Assembly: GCF_014472415.1 (NCBI RefSeq) | Contig: NZ_JACSZV010000039.1 | Coordinates: forward strand, 1 to 63,970 | Origin: Pseudomonas sp. N40(2020) | Lineage (GTDB): Bacteria; Pseudomonadota; Gammaproteobacteria; Pseudomonadales; Pseudomonadaceae | Direction of reading: 5' to 3' | DNA: 63,970 nucleotides | Part shown: positions 42,552-52,238 of the stretch, piece after piece | How the letters are laid out: every line of letters begins with the position of its first letter | Position numbering within the stretch: position 1 is the first letter of the stretch | Program-made: the position numbers and the translations under genes | Notes under the pieces: model-generated | Databases searched by the model: none | What the model was told of the DNA's origin: nothing | The model's input: the letters and a program-made list of their open reading frames with translations, nothing else

Positions 42552-42731
42552 GCCCCTCACCCCAGCCCTCTCCCGGAGGGAGAGGGGGCCGACTGAATTG
42601 TCTTTCGCTATCCATCGACCTGAAAGACCTTAGCGATTATGGATTCAGCAAAGCTGTTTCAAGTCGGCGTATCTCCCCAATATCCCCCATTCAGTCCCCT
42701 CTCCCTCCGGGAGAGGGCTAGGGTGAGGGCA
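42552..42731. repeat. Inverted pair of CCCTCTCCC hairpins
   Basis: Unit one at 42552-42589 (CCCCTCACCCCAGCCCTCTC then CCGGAGGGAGAGGGG) and unit two at 42695-42731 are inverted copies about 105 bp apart. This is a different extragenic-repeat family from the GAGC REPs, widespread in proteobacteria. Confidence 0.85.
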
Positions 42732-42850
42732 ACAAATTCGAGTCGGAAACATTTCAAGAACAGCGACCATTCACTCTGAAGCTGTTCATTGCAGCAAAGT
42801 CGATGCAATCTCGGTCTACCTCTATTCACGGAACGGGCGGGAGGCTTCAG

Positions 42851-44773
42851 ATGGTGCAGTTGTGTTCGATCGAACAGGCAGTGGACGACGTGCTCGCGCG
42901 GTTGCCGGCGCATATCCACATGGGCTTGCCGCTGGGGTTGGGCAAACCCAACCACTTCGTCAACGCGCTGTACCGGCGCGTCAAAGAGCTGCCTGAGCGG
43001 CAACTGACGATGTACACCGCTCTGTGCCTCGGCCGGCCGAATCTTGGCGACGGTTTGCAGAAACGCTTTATCGAGCCTTTCGTCGAGCGCGTTTTTGGCG
43101 ATTACCCGGAGTTCGATTTCCTCGCCGACCTGCAACGCGACACCCTGCCCGCCAACATCCGCATCCAGCAGTTCTTCATGCAGCCCGGCAGCCTGCTTCA
43201 CAGCGCGCCGGCCCAGCAGGATTACGTCAGCAGCAATTACAGCCACGCCGCCCGCGATATCAACGCCGCCGGTCTGAATCTCGTGGCGCAACTGCTCGCC
43301 AGCAGCAGCGAACATCCCGACCGTCTGAGCCTGAGCTGCAACCCGGACATCACCCTCGACCTGTTGCCGATGATCGCCAAGCGCCGTGACGCCGGGGAAA
43401 ACATTCTGCTGGTCGGCCAGGTGCACACCGATCTGCCGTACATGCCCGGCGATGCCGAGGTTGATATCGACACCTTCGACTTGCTGATCGACGAAAAGGA
43501 CAGCAGCACGCTGTTTTCCACGCCGAATATGCCGGTCGGTTTTCAAGACCATTTCATCGGTCTGCACGCCAGCACCCTGGTGCGCGATGGCGGTACGTTG
43601 CAGATCGGCATCGGCTCGATGGGCGATGCGCTGACCGCCGCATTGCTGGCGCGCCAAGCCGATAATGCCGGGTATCAAGCGTTACTCGCCGACGTGAACC
43701 TCAGCCAGTGGGCGCAACTGATCGAGCGCGAGGGCGGCACCGCGCCGTTCGCCAAAGGGCTTTACGGTTGCAGCGAAATGTTCGTCAACGGCCTTCTGGT
43801 GCTGGCGGATGCAGGGATTATCCGGCGCAAGGTTTACCCCGACGTGCCGACTCAGGAACAGGCCAACGCCGGCACCCTCGACGAGGCCGCGCAGACTGAC
43901 GGCATCTCGGTGCACGGCGGTTTCTTCCTCGGCCCGCGCAGTTTTTACGAGCGCCTGCGTGAGCTGCCGCAGGACAAACGCCTCGAATTCAACATGACCC
44001 GCATCAGCTACATCAACGAGCTGTACGGTCAGGAAGAGTTGAAGCGCTTGCAGCGCCTCGATGCGCGTTTCATCAACACCGTGTTCACCATGACGTTGCT
44101 TGGCGCAGGCGTGGCGGACCAACTGGAAGACGGGCGAGTGCTCAGCGGTGTCGGCGGGCAGTACAACTTTGTTGCCCAGGGCCATGCGCTGCACGATGCG
44201 CGCTCGGTTCTGATCCTGCGCAGTTGGCGCGAATCCGGCGGTGACGTCAGTTCGAACATCGTCTGGGAATACGGCCACTGCACCATTCCCCGGCACCTGC
44301 GCGACATCGTTGTCACTGAGTACGGCATTGCCGATCTGCGCGGCAAAACCGACGCGGCGGTGATCGAGGCATTGTTGAATATCAGCGACTCACGCTTCCA
44401 GTCGGGGCTGATCGAGCAGGCGCAAAAGGTTGGCAAACTGCCGAAGGATTTCCGCATCGATCCGCGTTTTGCCGAGAACACGCCGCAACGCTTGCAGGCG
44501 ATTGCCGCGCGGCATCCGAACCTGTTTCCGGAATATCCGCTGGGCTGTGATTTCACGGTGATCGAGCGGGATGTGTTGCGAGCGCTGAACTGGCTGAAGA
44601 GCAAGTTCAAGCTGACCGAGATTCTGGAGTTGGGCAAGGCAGCGCTGGATGCGCCGGAAGCTTCGTTGTATCCGGAGCATCTGGAGCGGATGCAGCTGAC
44701 GAATCCGGAAGGGTTGAAGGAAGACTTGTTCCAACGCCTGCTGCTCACCGGCCTGAAGGCCACCGCGCAATAA
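42851..44773 (+). CDS. Acetyl-CoA hydrolase/transferase family protein
   Basis: A 640-aa CoA-transferase-fold protein, longer than the usual about 500-aa acetyl-CoA hydrolases and of the type seen beside xpt in Pseudomonas. The N-half has IHMGLPLGLGKPNHFVNALY and TLQIGIGSMGDALTAALL; the C-half has VFTMTLLGAGVADQLEDGRV, VSGVGGQYNFVAQ-like and SSNIVWEYGHCTIPRHLRDI, EYGIADLRGKTDAAVIEAL. GGGAGG lies 6 bp before the ATG at 42851, which decides the start over 42803. The acyl-CoA substrate is not known. Convergent with xpt across a REP pair. Confidence 0.9.
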   Translation: MVQLCSIEQAVDDVLARLPAHIHMGLPLGLGKPNHFVNALYRRVKELPERQLTMYTALCLGRPNLGDGLQKRFIEPFVERVFGDYPEFDFLADLQRDTLPANIRIQQFFMQPGSLLHSAPAQQDYVSSNYSHAARDINAAGLNLVAQLLASSSEHPDRLSLSCNPDITLDLLPMIAKRRDAGENILLVGQVHTDLPYMPGDAEVDIDTFDLLIDEKDSSTLFSTPNMPVGFQDHFIGLHASTLVRDGGTLQIGIGSMGDALTAALLARQADNAGYQALLADVNLSQWAQLIEREGGTAPFAKGLYGCSEMFVNGLLVLADAGIIRRKVYPDVPTQEQANAGTLDEAAQTDGISVHGGFFLGPRSFYERLRELPQDKRLEFNMTRISYINELYGQEELKRLQRLDARFINTVFTMTLLGAGVADQLEDGRVLSGVGGQYNFVAQGHALHDARSVLILRSWRESGGDVSSNIVWEYGHCTIPRHLRDIVVTEYGIADLRGKTDAAVIEALLNISDSRFQSGLIEQAQKVGKLPKDFRIDPRFAENTPQRLQAIAARHPNLFPEYPLGCDFTVIERDVLRALNWLKSKFKLTEILELGKAALDAPEASLYPEHLERMQLTNPEGLKEDLFQRLLLTGLKATAQ

Positions 44774-44790
44774 CTGCCCACCCCAAAACA

Positions 44791-44884
44791 ACTGTAGGAG
44801 TGAGCCTGCTCGCGATAGCGGTGTATCAGTCACCGAAATGGTTGATTGACACTAAGCGATCGCGAGCAGGCTCACTCCTACAGG
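44791..44884. repeat. REP inverted pair, GAGTGAGCCTGCTCGC family
   Basis: CTGTAGGAGTGAGCCTGCTC then GCGATAGCG and the inverted copy CGATCGCGAGCAGGCTCACT then CCTACAG, with a 34-bp spacer, between two convergent genes. Confidence 0.88.
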
Positions 44885-44897
44885 GGTAATGCGGGGT

Positions 44898-45470
44898 TTA
44901 TTCGATGAAGGTTACAACGCCATCCTTCAGCGATTTGACGCGCGCCAGCGATTCAACGCGGTAACCCTGCGAATCCAGCTCGGCGCGGCCGCCCTGGAAC
45001 GATTTCTCGATGACGATGCCCAGGCCGGCAACGGTGGCGCCAGCCTGCTTGATGATTGAGATCAGCGCCTGGGACGCCTTACCGTTGGCCAAAAAGTCGT
45101 CGATGATCAGCACACGGTCGCTGCTGGTCAGGTGGCGCGGGGAGATGGCCACGGTGCTTTCGGTCTTTTTGGTGAACGAATAAACGGTCGCCGACAGCAG
45201 GTTTTCGGTCAGGGTCAGGGACTGTTGCTTGCGGGCGAAGATCACCGGCACGCCGAGGTTCAGACCGGTCATGATCGCCGGGGCAATGCCCGAGGCTTCG
45301 ATGGTGACGATCTTGGTGATGCCCGAATCCTTGAACAGCGAGGCGAATTCGTCGCCGATCAGCTTCATCAGGGCCGGGTCGATCTGGTGGTTCAGGAAGG
45401 CGTCGACCTTCAGGACCTGGTCGGAAAGCACGATGCCTTGTTCGCGGATTTTCTGGTGCAATGCTTCCAT
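44898..45470 (-). CDS. xpt: Xanthine phosphoribosyltransferase
   Basis: A 190-aa purine-salvage enzyme that converts xanthine and PRPP to XMP. It shows the Xpt N-terminus (MEALHQKIREQGIVLSDQVL), the FLNHQID motif and the PRPP-binding loop VLIIDDFLANGKASQALISI. Length matches the family. It lies 57 bp downstream of rep on the same strand. Confidence 0.95.
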   Translation of the reverse strand: MEALHQKIREQGIVLSDQVLKVDAFLNHQIDPALMKLIGDEFASLFKDSGITKIVTIEASGIAPAIMTGLNLGVPVIFARKQQSLTLTENLLSATVYSFTKKTESTVAISPRHLTSSDRVLIIDDFLANGKASQALISIIKQAGATVAGLGIVIEKSFQGGRAELDSQGYRVESLARVKSLKDGVVTFIE

Positions 45471-45527
45471 GAAGCTGTCCTCATTTGGCGCTTTGTGCGC
45501 CGAAGGTCTAGTAAAAAGTGGTCAATT

Positions 45528-47537
45528 CTAGCGCTTTAACATCGCGCGTATATCGGCCAATGCGTTGTTGCCGCGCACGGCTTTGACTTCGGTCGGTGTG
45601 TCGTCGTTGCCTTCCCACGCCAGATCGTCCGGTGGCAGCTCATCAAGGAAGCGGCTCGGCGCGCAATCGATGATCTCGCCGTACTGCTTGCGCTTGGCGG
45701 CAAAGGTGAAGGCCAAGGTCTGACGCGCGCGGGTAATGCCCACGTAGGCCAGGCGGCGCTCCTCTTCGATGGTGTCGGCTTCGATGCTGGAGCGGTGCGG
45801 GAGGATTTCCTCTTCCATGCCCATGATGAACACGTAAGGGAATTCCAGCCCCTTGGACGCATGCAGCGTCATCATCTGCACGCCTTCGGCGCCGTCCTCT
45901 TCTTCCTGCTGACGTTCCAGCATGTCGCGCAGGACCAGTTTGCCGATGGCATCCTCGACGGTCATTTCGCCTTCTTCGTCCTTCTCGAGGGTGTTTTTCA
46001 ACGCCTCGATCAGGAACCAGACGTTGCTCATCCGGTAATCGGCAGCCTTGTCGCTGGAGCTGTTGGTGCGCAGCCAGTTCTCGTAGTCGATGTCCATGAC
46101 CATGCTGCGCAGCGCCGAGATCGGGTCTTCGCCGGCGCACTGCTCGCGGACCTTGTCCATGAAGCGCTTGAAGCGCGACAGGCGATCGGTGAAACGGCTG
46201 TCCAGATGTTCGCCCAGACCGATTTCATCGGTGGCGGCGTACATCGAGATCTTGCGTTCGGTGGCGTAATTGCCGAGTTTTTCCAGGGTGGTCGAGCCGA
46301 TCTCGCGGCGCGGCACGTTGATCACCCGCAGGAAGGCATTGTCGTCGTCCGGGTTCACGATCAGGCGGAAGTAAGCCATCAGGTCCTTCACTTCCTGACG
46401 GCCGAAGAAGCTGTTGCCGCCGCTCAGGCGATACGGCACCTGGTGATGCTGCAACTTCAGCTCGATCAGTTTGGCCTGATAGTTACCGCGATAAAGGATC
46501 GCGAAATCGCTGTACGGCCGGTCGGTGCGCAAGTGCAGGCTGAGGATTTCCATGGCCACGCGCTCGGCTTCGGCGTCCTCGTTGCGGCAGCGGATCACGC
46601 GGATCTCGTCACCGTGGCCCATCTCACTCCACAGCTGCTTTTCGAATTCGTGCGGATTGTTCGAGATCAGCACGTTGGCGCAACGCAGGATGCGGCTGGT
46701 GGAGCGGTAGTTTTGCTCCAGCATCACCACTTTCAGGGACGGATAGTCGTCCTTGAGCAGCATCAGGTTTTCCGGCCGCGCGCCGCGCCAGGCGTAGATC
46801 GACTGGTCGTCGTCGCCCACCACGGTGAATTGATTGCGCTTGCCGATGAGCATTTTCACCAGCAGGTATTGGCTGGCGTTGGTGTCCTGGTATTCGTCGA
46901 CGAGCAGATAGCGAACCTTGTTCTGCCACTTTTCGAGAATGTCGGCGTGCTCTTCGAAGAGTTTTACCGGCAGCAGGATCAGGTCGTCGAAGTCCACCGC
47001 GTTGAACGCCTTGAGCGTGCGCTGATAGTGGGTGTAGACGATGGCGGCGGTCTGCTCCTTCGGGTTACGCGCGTTCTCCAGCGCCTGAGGCGGCAGGATC
47101 AGGTCGTTTTTCCAGGCGCCGATCATGTTCTTGATCTCGTCGACGCCGTCGTCGCCCGCGTATTCCTTCTGCATGATGTCGGTCATCAGCGCCTTGACAT
47201 CCGTCTCGTCAAAGATCGAGAAACCGGGTTTGTAGCCCAGGCGCACGTGTTCCTTGCGGATGATGTTCAGGCCCAGGTTGTGGAAGGTGCAGACCGTCAG
47301 GCCGCGTCCTTCGCCGGCACGCAGCAGGGTGCCGACCCGTTCCTTCATCTCGCGCGCGGCCTTGTTGGTAAAGGTCATGGCGACGATGTACTGGGCGCGG
47401 ATGCCGCAGTTCTGGATCAGGTGCGCGATTTTGCGCGTGATCACGCTGGTCTTGCCGGAGCCAGCACCGGCGAGCACCAATAGAGGGCCGCCGACGTAGT
47501 TCACGGCTTCTTGCTGCCGGGGATTGAGTCGGGACAT
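45528..47537 (-). CDS. rep: ATP-dependent DNA helicase Rep
   Basis: A 669-aa superfamily-1A 3'-5' helicase that assists replication restart. N-terminus MSRLNPRQQEAVNYVGGPLL (Q motif). Walker A AGAGSGKTSVITRKIAHL, Ia MTFTNKAAREMKERV, II VDEYQDTNASQY, III VGDDDQSIYAWRGA, IV LEQNYRST, V VQMMTLHASKGLEFPYVFI and VI RRLAYVGITRARQTL are all intact. The longer frame is closed by these motifs. Diverges from the GGDEF/EAL gene. Confidence 0.97.
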   Translation of the reverse strand: MSRLNPRQQEAVNYVGGPLLVLAGAGSGKTSVITRKIAHLIQNCGIRAQYIVAMTFTNKAAREMKERVGTLLRAGEGRGLTVCTFHNLGLNIIRKEHVRLGYKPGFSIFDETDVKALMTDIMQKEYAGDDGVDEIKNMIGAWKNDLILPPQALENARNPKEQTAAIVYTHYQRTLKAFNAVDFDDLILLPVKLFEEHADILEKWQNKVRYLLVDEYQDTNASQYLLVKMLIGKRNQFTVVGDDDQSIYAWRGARPENLMLLKDDYPSLKVVMLEQNYRSTSRILRCANVLISNNPHEFEKQLWSEMGHGDEIRVIRCRNEDAEAERVAMEILSLHLRTDRPYSDFAILYRGNYQAKLIELKLQHHQVPYRLSGGNSFFGRQEVKDLMAYFRLIVNPDDDNAFLRVINVPRREIGSTTLEKLGNYATERKISMYAATDEIGLGEHLDSRFTDRLSRFKRFMDKVREQCAGEDPISALRSMVMDIDYENWLRTNSSSDKAADYRMSNVWFLIEALKNTLEKDEEGEMTVEDAIGKLVLRDMLERQQEEEDGAEGVQMMTLHASKGLEFPYVFIMGMEEEILPHRSSIEADTIEEERRLAYVGITRARQTLAFTFAAKRKQYGEIIDCAPSRFLDELPPDDLAWEGNDDTPTEVKAVRGNNALADIRAMLKR

Positions 47538-47799
47538 ACGAAAATTCGGGAGTCGTTGACGAAATGGGCCGGCATTTTAACAGGCTCAGCGATTTGTGCT
47601 GCTCTGTCCGACTTGTGACGCACCACGCGATTCAAATTTGCCGGTTTTGTTACTTTCACGCAGGATGCGTGGAGATTTTGCGGCTAATGTTCTCATTCGT
47701 GACACAAAATAACGTTTTGATAACCGTTGTCATTTGGTCATTGAACAGCGCAACGGCATAATGCCCCGCCCACATCATTGCAGAGTCTAGGGAGCTAGC

Positions 47800-49473
47800 T
47801 TGTCTACGCCTGTCGAACCCTTGCGTTTGCTGCTACTGGCCGAAGAGCCAGCGTGGACAGCGTTATTGCGCGAGTGTCTGGCTCCGATGGGGAGCGCGGC
47901 AGTGCTGATCAGCGCGCCGAACTGGGAGTCGGTCAGCAGTTTGTTCGAAGACAACCGCCACGCGGTGCTGTTGACCCTTCCCGCATTGCAACCCGCGCCG
48001 GGCCGTTGCAGTTTGCCGACGGTGCTGCTGCTGGATCACGAGCCGGCCACCGCGCCCGTTGGCGTCAGCGACTGGCTGGTGTTCGACGCCCTCGACGCCG
48101 ACATGCTCCGCCGTTGCCTGCGCCATGTGCGCGAGCGCGGCGTGCTGGAAAACACCCTGCAACGCCTCGCCGAACAGGATCCGCTGACCGGCATCGCCAA
48201 CCGCCAGGGTTTTCAGACCTTGCTGGCGGCGCGCCTCGCGGAAAACGACGGCCGGGGCCTTGCGCTCGGGCATCTTGATCTCGATAACTTCCGCCACGCC
48301 AACGACGCCCTCGGTCATCAGGCCGGCGACCGCTTGATTCTGCAAGTCGTCGCACGGCTGAAGAGTCAGCTCGAGGCCGGCGATCAACTGGCGCGGCTGG
48401 GCAGCGATGAATTCGCCCTGCTGATCGACACCCGCCGCGCACCGCAACGCGCCGAGTGGATGGCCGAACGCATTACCGAAGCCTTGGCCGAACCTTACTG
48501 GGTCGATGGCGAAAGCCTGCTGATCGGCTCCAGCCTCGGCATCGCCCATGCCCGCGCACAGGGTGGCGCCGACCCACTGATGTGGCACGCGCACATCGCC
48601 ATGCAGCAGGCGAAAAGCACCCAGGGCTGCACCTTTCATATCTTCAACGAACGCATCAACCGCAACGCGCGGAGCATGGCCGACCTCGAAAGCGAGCTGC
48701 GCCGGGCCTTGCGTCGCGATGAGCTGGAGCTGCATTACCAGCCACGTCTGAATCTTGAAGACGGCCAGATCGTCGGCCTCGAAGCCTTGGTGCGCTGGCG
48801 TCACGGCGAACGCGGTCTGCTGCCACCGAGCGAATTCGTGCCGCTGGCCGAGCAGAGCGGTTTGATCGTGCCGCTGGGTTACTGGGTGATTTCCCGGGCC
48901 CTGCGCGATATGCAGGCTTTGCGTGAGCGCGGGCTGCCGGCGTTGCACATGGCGATCAACCTGTCGTTCCGCCAGTTTCAGGACAGCCAGTTGCTGCCGA
49001 CGCTCAGCCGGTTGATTGCCGAGCGTGGCGTCGAGGCGCAGTGGCTGGAATTCGAACTGACCGAAACCGCTGTCATGCGCCGCAGTGATCTGGTCAAACA
49101 GACCATGGACGCCCTCGGCCGCCTCGGCGTGCGTTTTTCGCTGGATGACTTCGGCACCGGGTTTTCGTCGTTCGTGCACTTGAATAGCTTGCCGATCACT
49201 TTGCTGAAGATCGACAAGAGTTTCGTGGGCGGCATGGAGCAGCGCGAAGAGAACCGCAAACTGGTGCACGCGATGATCAACCTCGCGCACAACCTGCATC
49301 TGGAAGTGGTCGCCGAAGGGGTGGAAACCCCGGAGCAACTGGATCTGCTGCGCGGGTTCGGGTGCGATCAGGTTCAAGGGTACCTGATCAGCAAGCCGCT
49401 GCCGTTGGCGGAGCTGGTGGAGTACCTGACCTTCGGATCGAGTCAGCATCCAGCCCTGGAAGTCGTGAGCTGA
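47800..49473 (+). CDS. GGDEF-EAL cyclic-di-GMP phosphodiesterase
   Basis: A 557-aa soluble protein. Residues about 1-115 resemble a degenerate receiver domain. A GGDEF domain (about 125-285) has the active-site loop changed to LGSDEF, so diguanylate cyclase activity is doubtful. The EAL domain (about 300-545) looks competent: EALVRW, ELTETAVM, DDFGTGFSS, LKIDKSFVGG and AEGVETPEQ are all present. Its position beside rep and MATE/LysR corresponds to a phosphodiesterase (ProE) in Pseudomonas aeruginosa. The start is a TTG at 47800: AGGGAG lies 5 bp before it. Net activity is expected to be c-di-GMP degradation. Confidence 0.93.
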   Translation: MSTPVEPLRLLLLAEEPAWTALLRECLAPMGSAAVLISAPNWESVSSLFEDNRHAVLLTLPALQPAPGRCSLPTVLLLDHEPATAPVGVSDWLVFDALDADMLRRCLRHVRERGVLENTLQRLAEQDPLTGIANRQGFQTLLAARLAENDGRGLALGHLDLDNFRHANDALGHQAGDRLILQVVARLKSQLEAGDQLARLGSDEFALLIDTRRAPQRAEWMAERITEALAEPYWVDGESLLIGSSLGIAHARAQGGADPLMWHAHIAMQQAKSTQGCTFHIFNERINRNARSMADLESELRRALRRDELELHYQPRLNLEDGQIVGLEALVRWRHGERGLLPPSEFVPLAEQSGLIVPLGYWVISRALRDMQALRERGLPALHMAINLSFRQFQDSQLLPTLSRLIAERGVEAQWLEFELTETAVMRRSDLVKQTMDALGRLGVRFSLDDFGTGFSSFVHLNSLPITLLKIDKSFVGGMEQREENRKLVHAMINLAHNLHLEVVAEGVETPEQLDLLRGFGCDQVQGYLISKPLPLAELVEYLTFGSSQHPALEVVS

Positions 49474-49484
49474 CCACATAACGC

Positions 49485-49575
49485 CTGTGGGAGCGAGCCT
49501 GCTCGCGAAGGCGCCAGATCAAGCAAATCCTTTTTGCCTGACACACCGCTTTCGCGAGCAGGCTCGCTCCCACGG
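49485..49575. repeat. REP inverted pair, GAGCGAGCCTGCTCGC family
   Basis: CCTGTGGGAGCGAGCCTGCT then CGCGAAGGCG and its inverted copy CGCTTTCGCGAGCAGGCTCG then CTCCCACGG, between convergent genes. Confidence 0.88.
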
Positions 49576-49583
49576 GGTGAAAC

Positions 49584-50978
49584 TCATTCAGGCTGGGGGA
49601 TATTGAAGCCTTGCGATTGCGGCTCACGCCGAATCATCCGCTTCATCTTCCATTCAAACGCCAGCGTCAGGCTCACCGCCGCAAACGCCAGCCCCAACGC
49701 CAAGCCCCACCAGACACCCGTCGGTCCCCAGTTCAGGTGGAACGCCATCCACCACGCCGCCGGTGCACCGATCAGCCAATAGCACCCGAGCCCGACCAGA
49801 AACGTGGTTTTGGCATCCTTGAGCCCACGGATGCAGCCCATGGCAATCGTCTGTGTCCCGTCGAACAACTCGAACCACGCCGCCACTGCCAACAGACTGA
49901 CCGCGAGGCGGATCACTTCGGCAAACGCCGGATCGTTATGATCGAGAAACAATCCGACCAATTGATTCGGCAGCAGCCAGAACACCATCGCAAAACCCAG
50001 CATCAGCACCGCGCCGAACGCGATGCCGACCCGGCCGGACATGCGTGCATCCAGCAACTGACCGGCGCCGTAATGTTGACCGACACGCATGGTGATCGCG
50101 TACGACATACCCGCCGGCACCATGAATGCCACCGAAACGATCTGCAGGGCAATCTGGTGCGCGCCCATTTGCGTGCTGCCCATGGTGCCCATGCACAACG
50201 CCGCGAAGGCGAACAACCCGACTTCCACCGCGTAAGTGCCACCAATCGGCAGACCGAGCCGCCAGAGTTCCTTGAGGTATTGCCGGTTCGGCCGCGACAG
50301 GCCGGCGCGCAACGGATACGCGTCATATGCGGGATGCCGGCGAATGTGCCAGGCCAACGCGAGCGCCATGCAGTTGGCGACGATCGCCGTCACCAGCCCG
50401 ATGCCCATCAAACCCAGTTTCGGCAGGCCGAACATGCCGGTAATCAGCGCGTAATTGAGCAGGAAGTTGGCCACCGTGCCAGCAAGGCTGATCACCATCA
50501 CTGGCGTCGCCCGGCCAATCGCACTGGTGAAACCGCGCAGTGCCATGAAGCTCAGATAGCCGGGCAGGGCGAAGGGCAGGGCGATCAGAAATTGCCCGGC
50601 AGCGATGACGTTGGTTTCGGTCTGGCCGAACAGCAGCAACACCGGTTTCAGGTTCCACAACAGCAAGCCTGCGCCCAGCGCCATCAGCCATGCCAGCCAC
50701 AATCCCGCTTGGGTCAGGCGGGCGGCGCCAATGATGTCGCCGGCGCCCTTACGGATCGCCACCAGGGTGCCGACCGCGGCAATCACGCCGATGCAGAAAA
50801 TCGACACGAACGAATAAGTTGCCGCGCCCAAGCCGCCGCCGGCCAGCGCTTCGGGGCTGATGCGCGCCATCATCACGGTGTCGGTCAGCACCATCAACAT
50901 GTGCGCCAACTGTGAAGCAATCAACGGCCCCGACAGCCGCAGGATGGCCCAGAGTTCGGTACGCACAGGATGCTGCAT
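49584..50978 (-). CDS. MATE-family multidrug efflux pump (NorM/PmpM type)
   Basis: A 464-aa inner-membrane antiporter with about twelve helices. It begins MQHPVRTELWAILRLSGPLI and has MATE features such as LMVLTDTVMMARISPEALAG at helix 1-2, GYLSFMALRGFTSAIGRATP and the mirrored C-half motif FDGTQTIAMGCIRGLKDAKT. Twelve-helix MATE pumps export cationic drugs with H+ or Na+. The start at 50978 was chosen for MQHPVR; the frame is open to 50990. It diverges from a LysR regulator 158 bp away, which may control it. Confidence 0.92.
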   Translation of the reverse strand: MQHPVRTELWAILRLSGPLIASQLAHMLMVLTDTVMMARISPEALAGGGLGAATYSFVSIFCIGVIAAVGTLVAIRKGAGDIIGAARLTQAGLWLAWLMALGAGLLLWNLKPVLLLFGQTETNVIAAGQFLIALPFALPGYLSFMALRGFTSAIGRATPVMVISLAGTVANFLLNYALITGMFGLPKLGLMGIGLVTAIVANCMALALAWHIRRHPAYDAYPLRAGLSRPNRQYLKELWRLGLPIGGTYAVEVGLFAFAALCMGTMGSTQMGAHQIALQIVSVAFMVPAGMSYAITMRVGQHYGAGQLLDARMSGRVGIAFGAVLMLGFAMVFWLLPNQLVGLFLDHNDPAFAEVIRLAVSLLAVAAWFELFDGTQTIAMGCIRGLKDAKTTFLVGLGCYWLIGAPAAWWMAFHLNWGPTGVWWGLALGLAFAAVSLTLAFEWKMKRMIRREPQSQGFNIPQPE

Positions 50979-51136
50979 GGTCTTCACCACTCATCAATAG
51001 AGGGAACAGGAGAGCGTCGATTCTCGACGCTTGGCAGGGAATGCACAAAGGGATAAAAAGGATGGGTTGCATGATTAAAACTCATCCTGAACAGATTCTG
51101 ATAAGTTGGCCGCATCCCGCTATAGGAGCTTTCCGA

Positions 51137-52057
51137 ATGTCTCGTCGTCTTCCTCCTTTGTATGCCCTGCGCGCATTTGAAGCGGCGGCGCGGCACAGCT
51201 CGTTCACTCGCGCGGCCGAGGAGCTGTCGATCACCCAGAGCGCAGTGAGCCGGCACATTCGTACGCTAGAGGAACATTTCGCCTGCCGCTTGTTTCACCG
51301 CAGCGGGCGCAATCTGCAACTGACCGAGTCGGCGCGCATGCTGCTGCCGGGCATCCGTGAAGGCTTCACTGCCCTTGAGCGCGCCTGCAACACCTTGCGC
51401 GCAGAGGACGACATCCTGCGCATGAAAGCCCCGTCGACTCTGACCATGCGCTGGCTGCTGGCGCGCCTCAGTCGCTTTCGTCATTTGCAGCCGGGTAACG
51501 AAGTGCAATTGACCAGTGCCTGGATGGACGTGGACTCGGTGGACTTCAACGATGAGCCCTTCGATTGCGCCGTGCTGCTGAGCGACGGCCATTTTCCGCC
51601 GGACTGGGAGGCCAGCCTGCTGTTTCCCGAAGAGCTGATCCCGGTGGGCGCGCCCAACCTGCTGAATGACCAGCCATGGGACGTGGCGCGTCTGGCGTCC
51701 GCCGAATTGCTCCATCCCACTCCGGATCGCCGTGATTGGCGCAGTTGGCTGGAGCATATGGGGCTTTCTGATCAGGTTTCGCTCAAGGGCGGCCAGGTGT
51801 TCGATACGCTGGAGTTGGGGATGATTGCAGCGGCGCGCGGTTACGGCGTGTCGATGGGCGATCTGTTGATGGTCGCCGAGGATGTCGCGCAGGGACGTTT
51901 GAGTCTGCCGTGGCCAACCGCCGTCGCCAGTGGACTGAATTATTACCTGGTGTGGCCAAAAACCCGGCCGGGAGGTGAACGTTTGCGCCGCCTCAGTGAC
52001 TTCCTGCAAGGCGAAGTCCGCGCCATGGCGCTGCCGGCCGTTACGCGCTTGAGCTGA
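51137..52057 (+). CDS. LysR-family regulator (GcvA-like)
   Basis: A 306-aa LysR protein. The start MSRRLPPLYALRAFEAAARH and helix-turn-helix SFTRAAEELSITQSAVSRHI resemble the GcvA subgroup. The C-terminal effector-binding domain follows (VQLTSAWMDVDSVDFNDEPF). AGGAG lies 8 bp before the ATG at 51137, which is preferred over the longer frame. Divergent from the MATE gene and possibly its regulator; the effector is unknown. Confidence 0.92.
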   Translation: MSRRLPPLYALRAFEAAARHSSFTRAAEELSITQSAVSRHIRTLEEHFACRLFHRSGRNLQLTESARMLLPGIREGFTALERACNTLRAEDDILRMKAPSTLTMRWLLARLSRFRHLQPGNEVQLTSAWMDVDSVDFNDEPFDCAVLLSDGHFPPDWEASLLFPEELIPVGAPNLLNDQPWDVARLASAELLHPTPDRRDWRSWLEHMGLSDQVSLKGGQVFDTLELGMIAAARGYGVSMGDLLMVAEDVAQGRLSLPWPTAVASGLNYYLVWPKTRPGGERLRRLSDFLQGEVRAMALPAVTRLS

Positions 52058-52238
52058 AACGATCGAGCCGTCACAATGCCGGCCTTGTGCCATAACCCTG
52101 CTGTTCGCTCAAGTATTCGGTTTTGCCGCCGAATACGTGCATGTGGAACCGTCGTGCCGGTATCCAGGATTCACCCCCATTAGAAAATTATCCGAGCTGC
52201 GATCAAGGAGGATCGGCAAGTTCGGCCAGGAGCTGTCC

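Larger units (their letters stand above)
42492..42850. other. Intergenic region with terminator and REP pair
   Basis: Contains the cycB terminator and two inverted CCCTCTCCC-GGAGG-GAGAGGG hairpins at 42552-42589 and 42695-42731. The promoter of the acetyl-CoA hydrolase-like gene must lie at 42732-42850. No gene seen. Confidence 0.6.

Noticed and set aside
45795..47483. 562-codon plus-strand frame opposite rep
   Set aside because: Shadow of rep; all helicase motifs lie on the minus strand.
47863..49479. 538-codon minus-strand frame opposite the GGDEF/EAL gene
   Set aside because: Shadow frame without start signals; c-di-GMP motifs lie on the plus strand.
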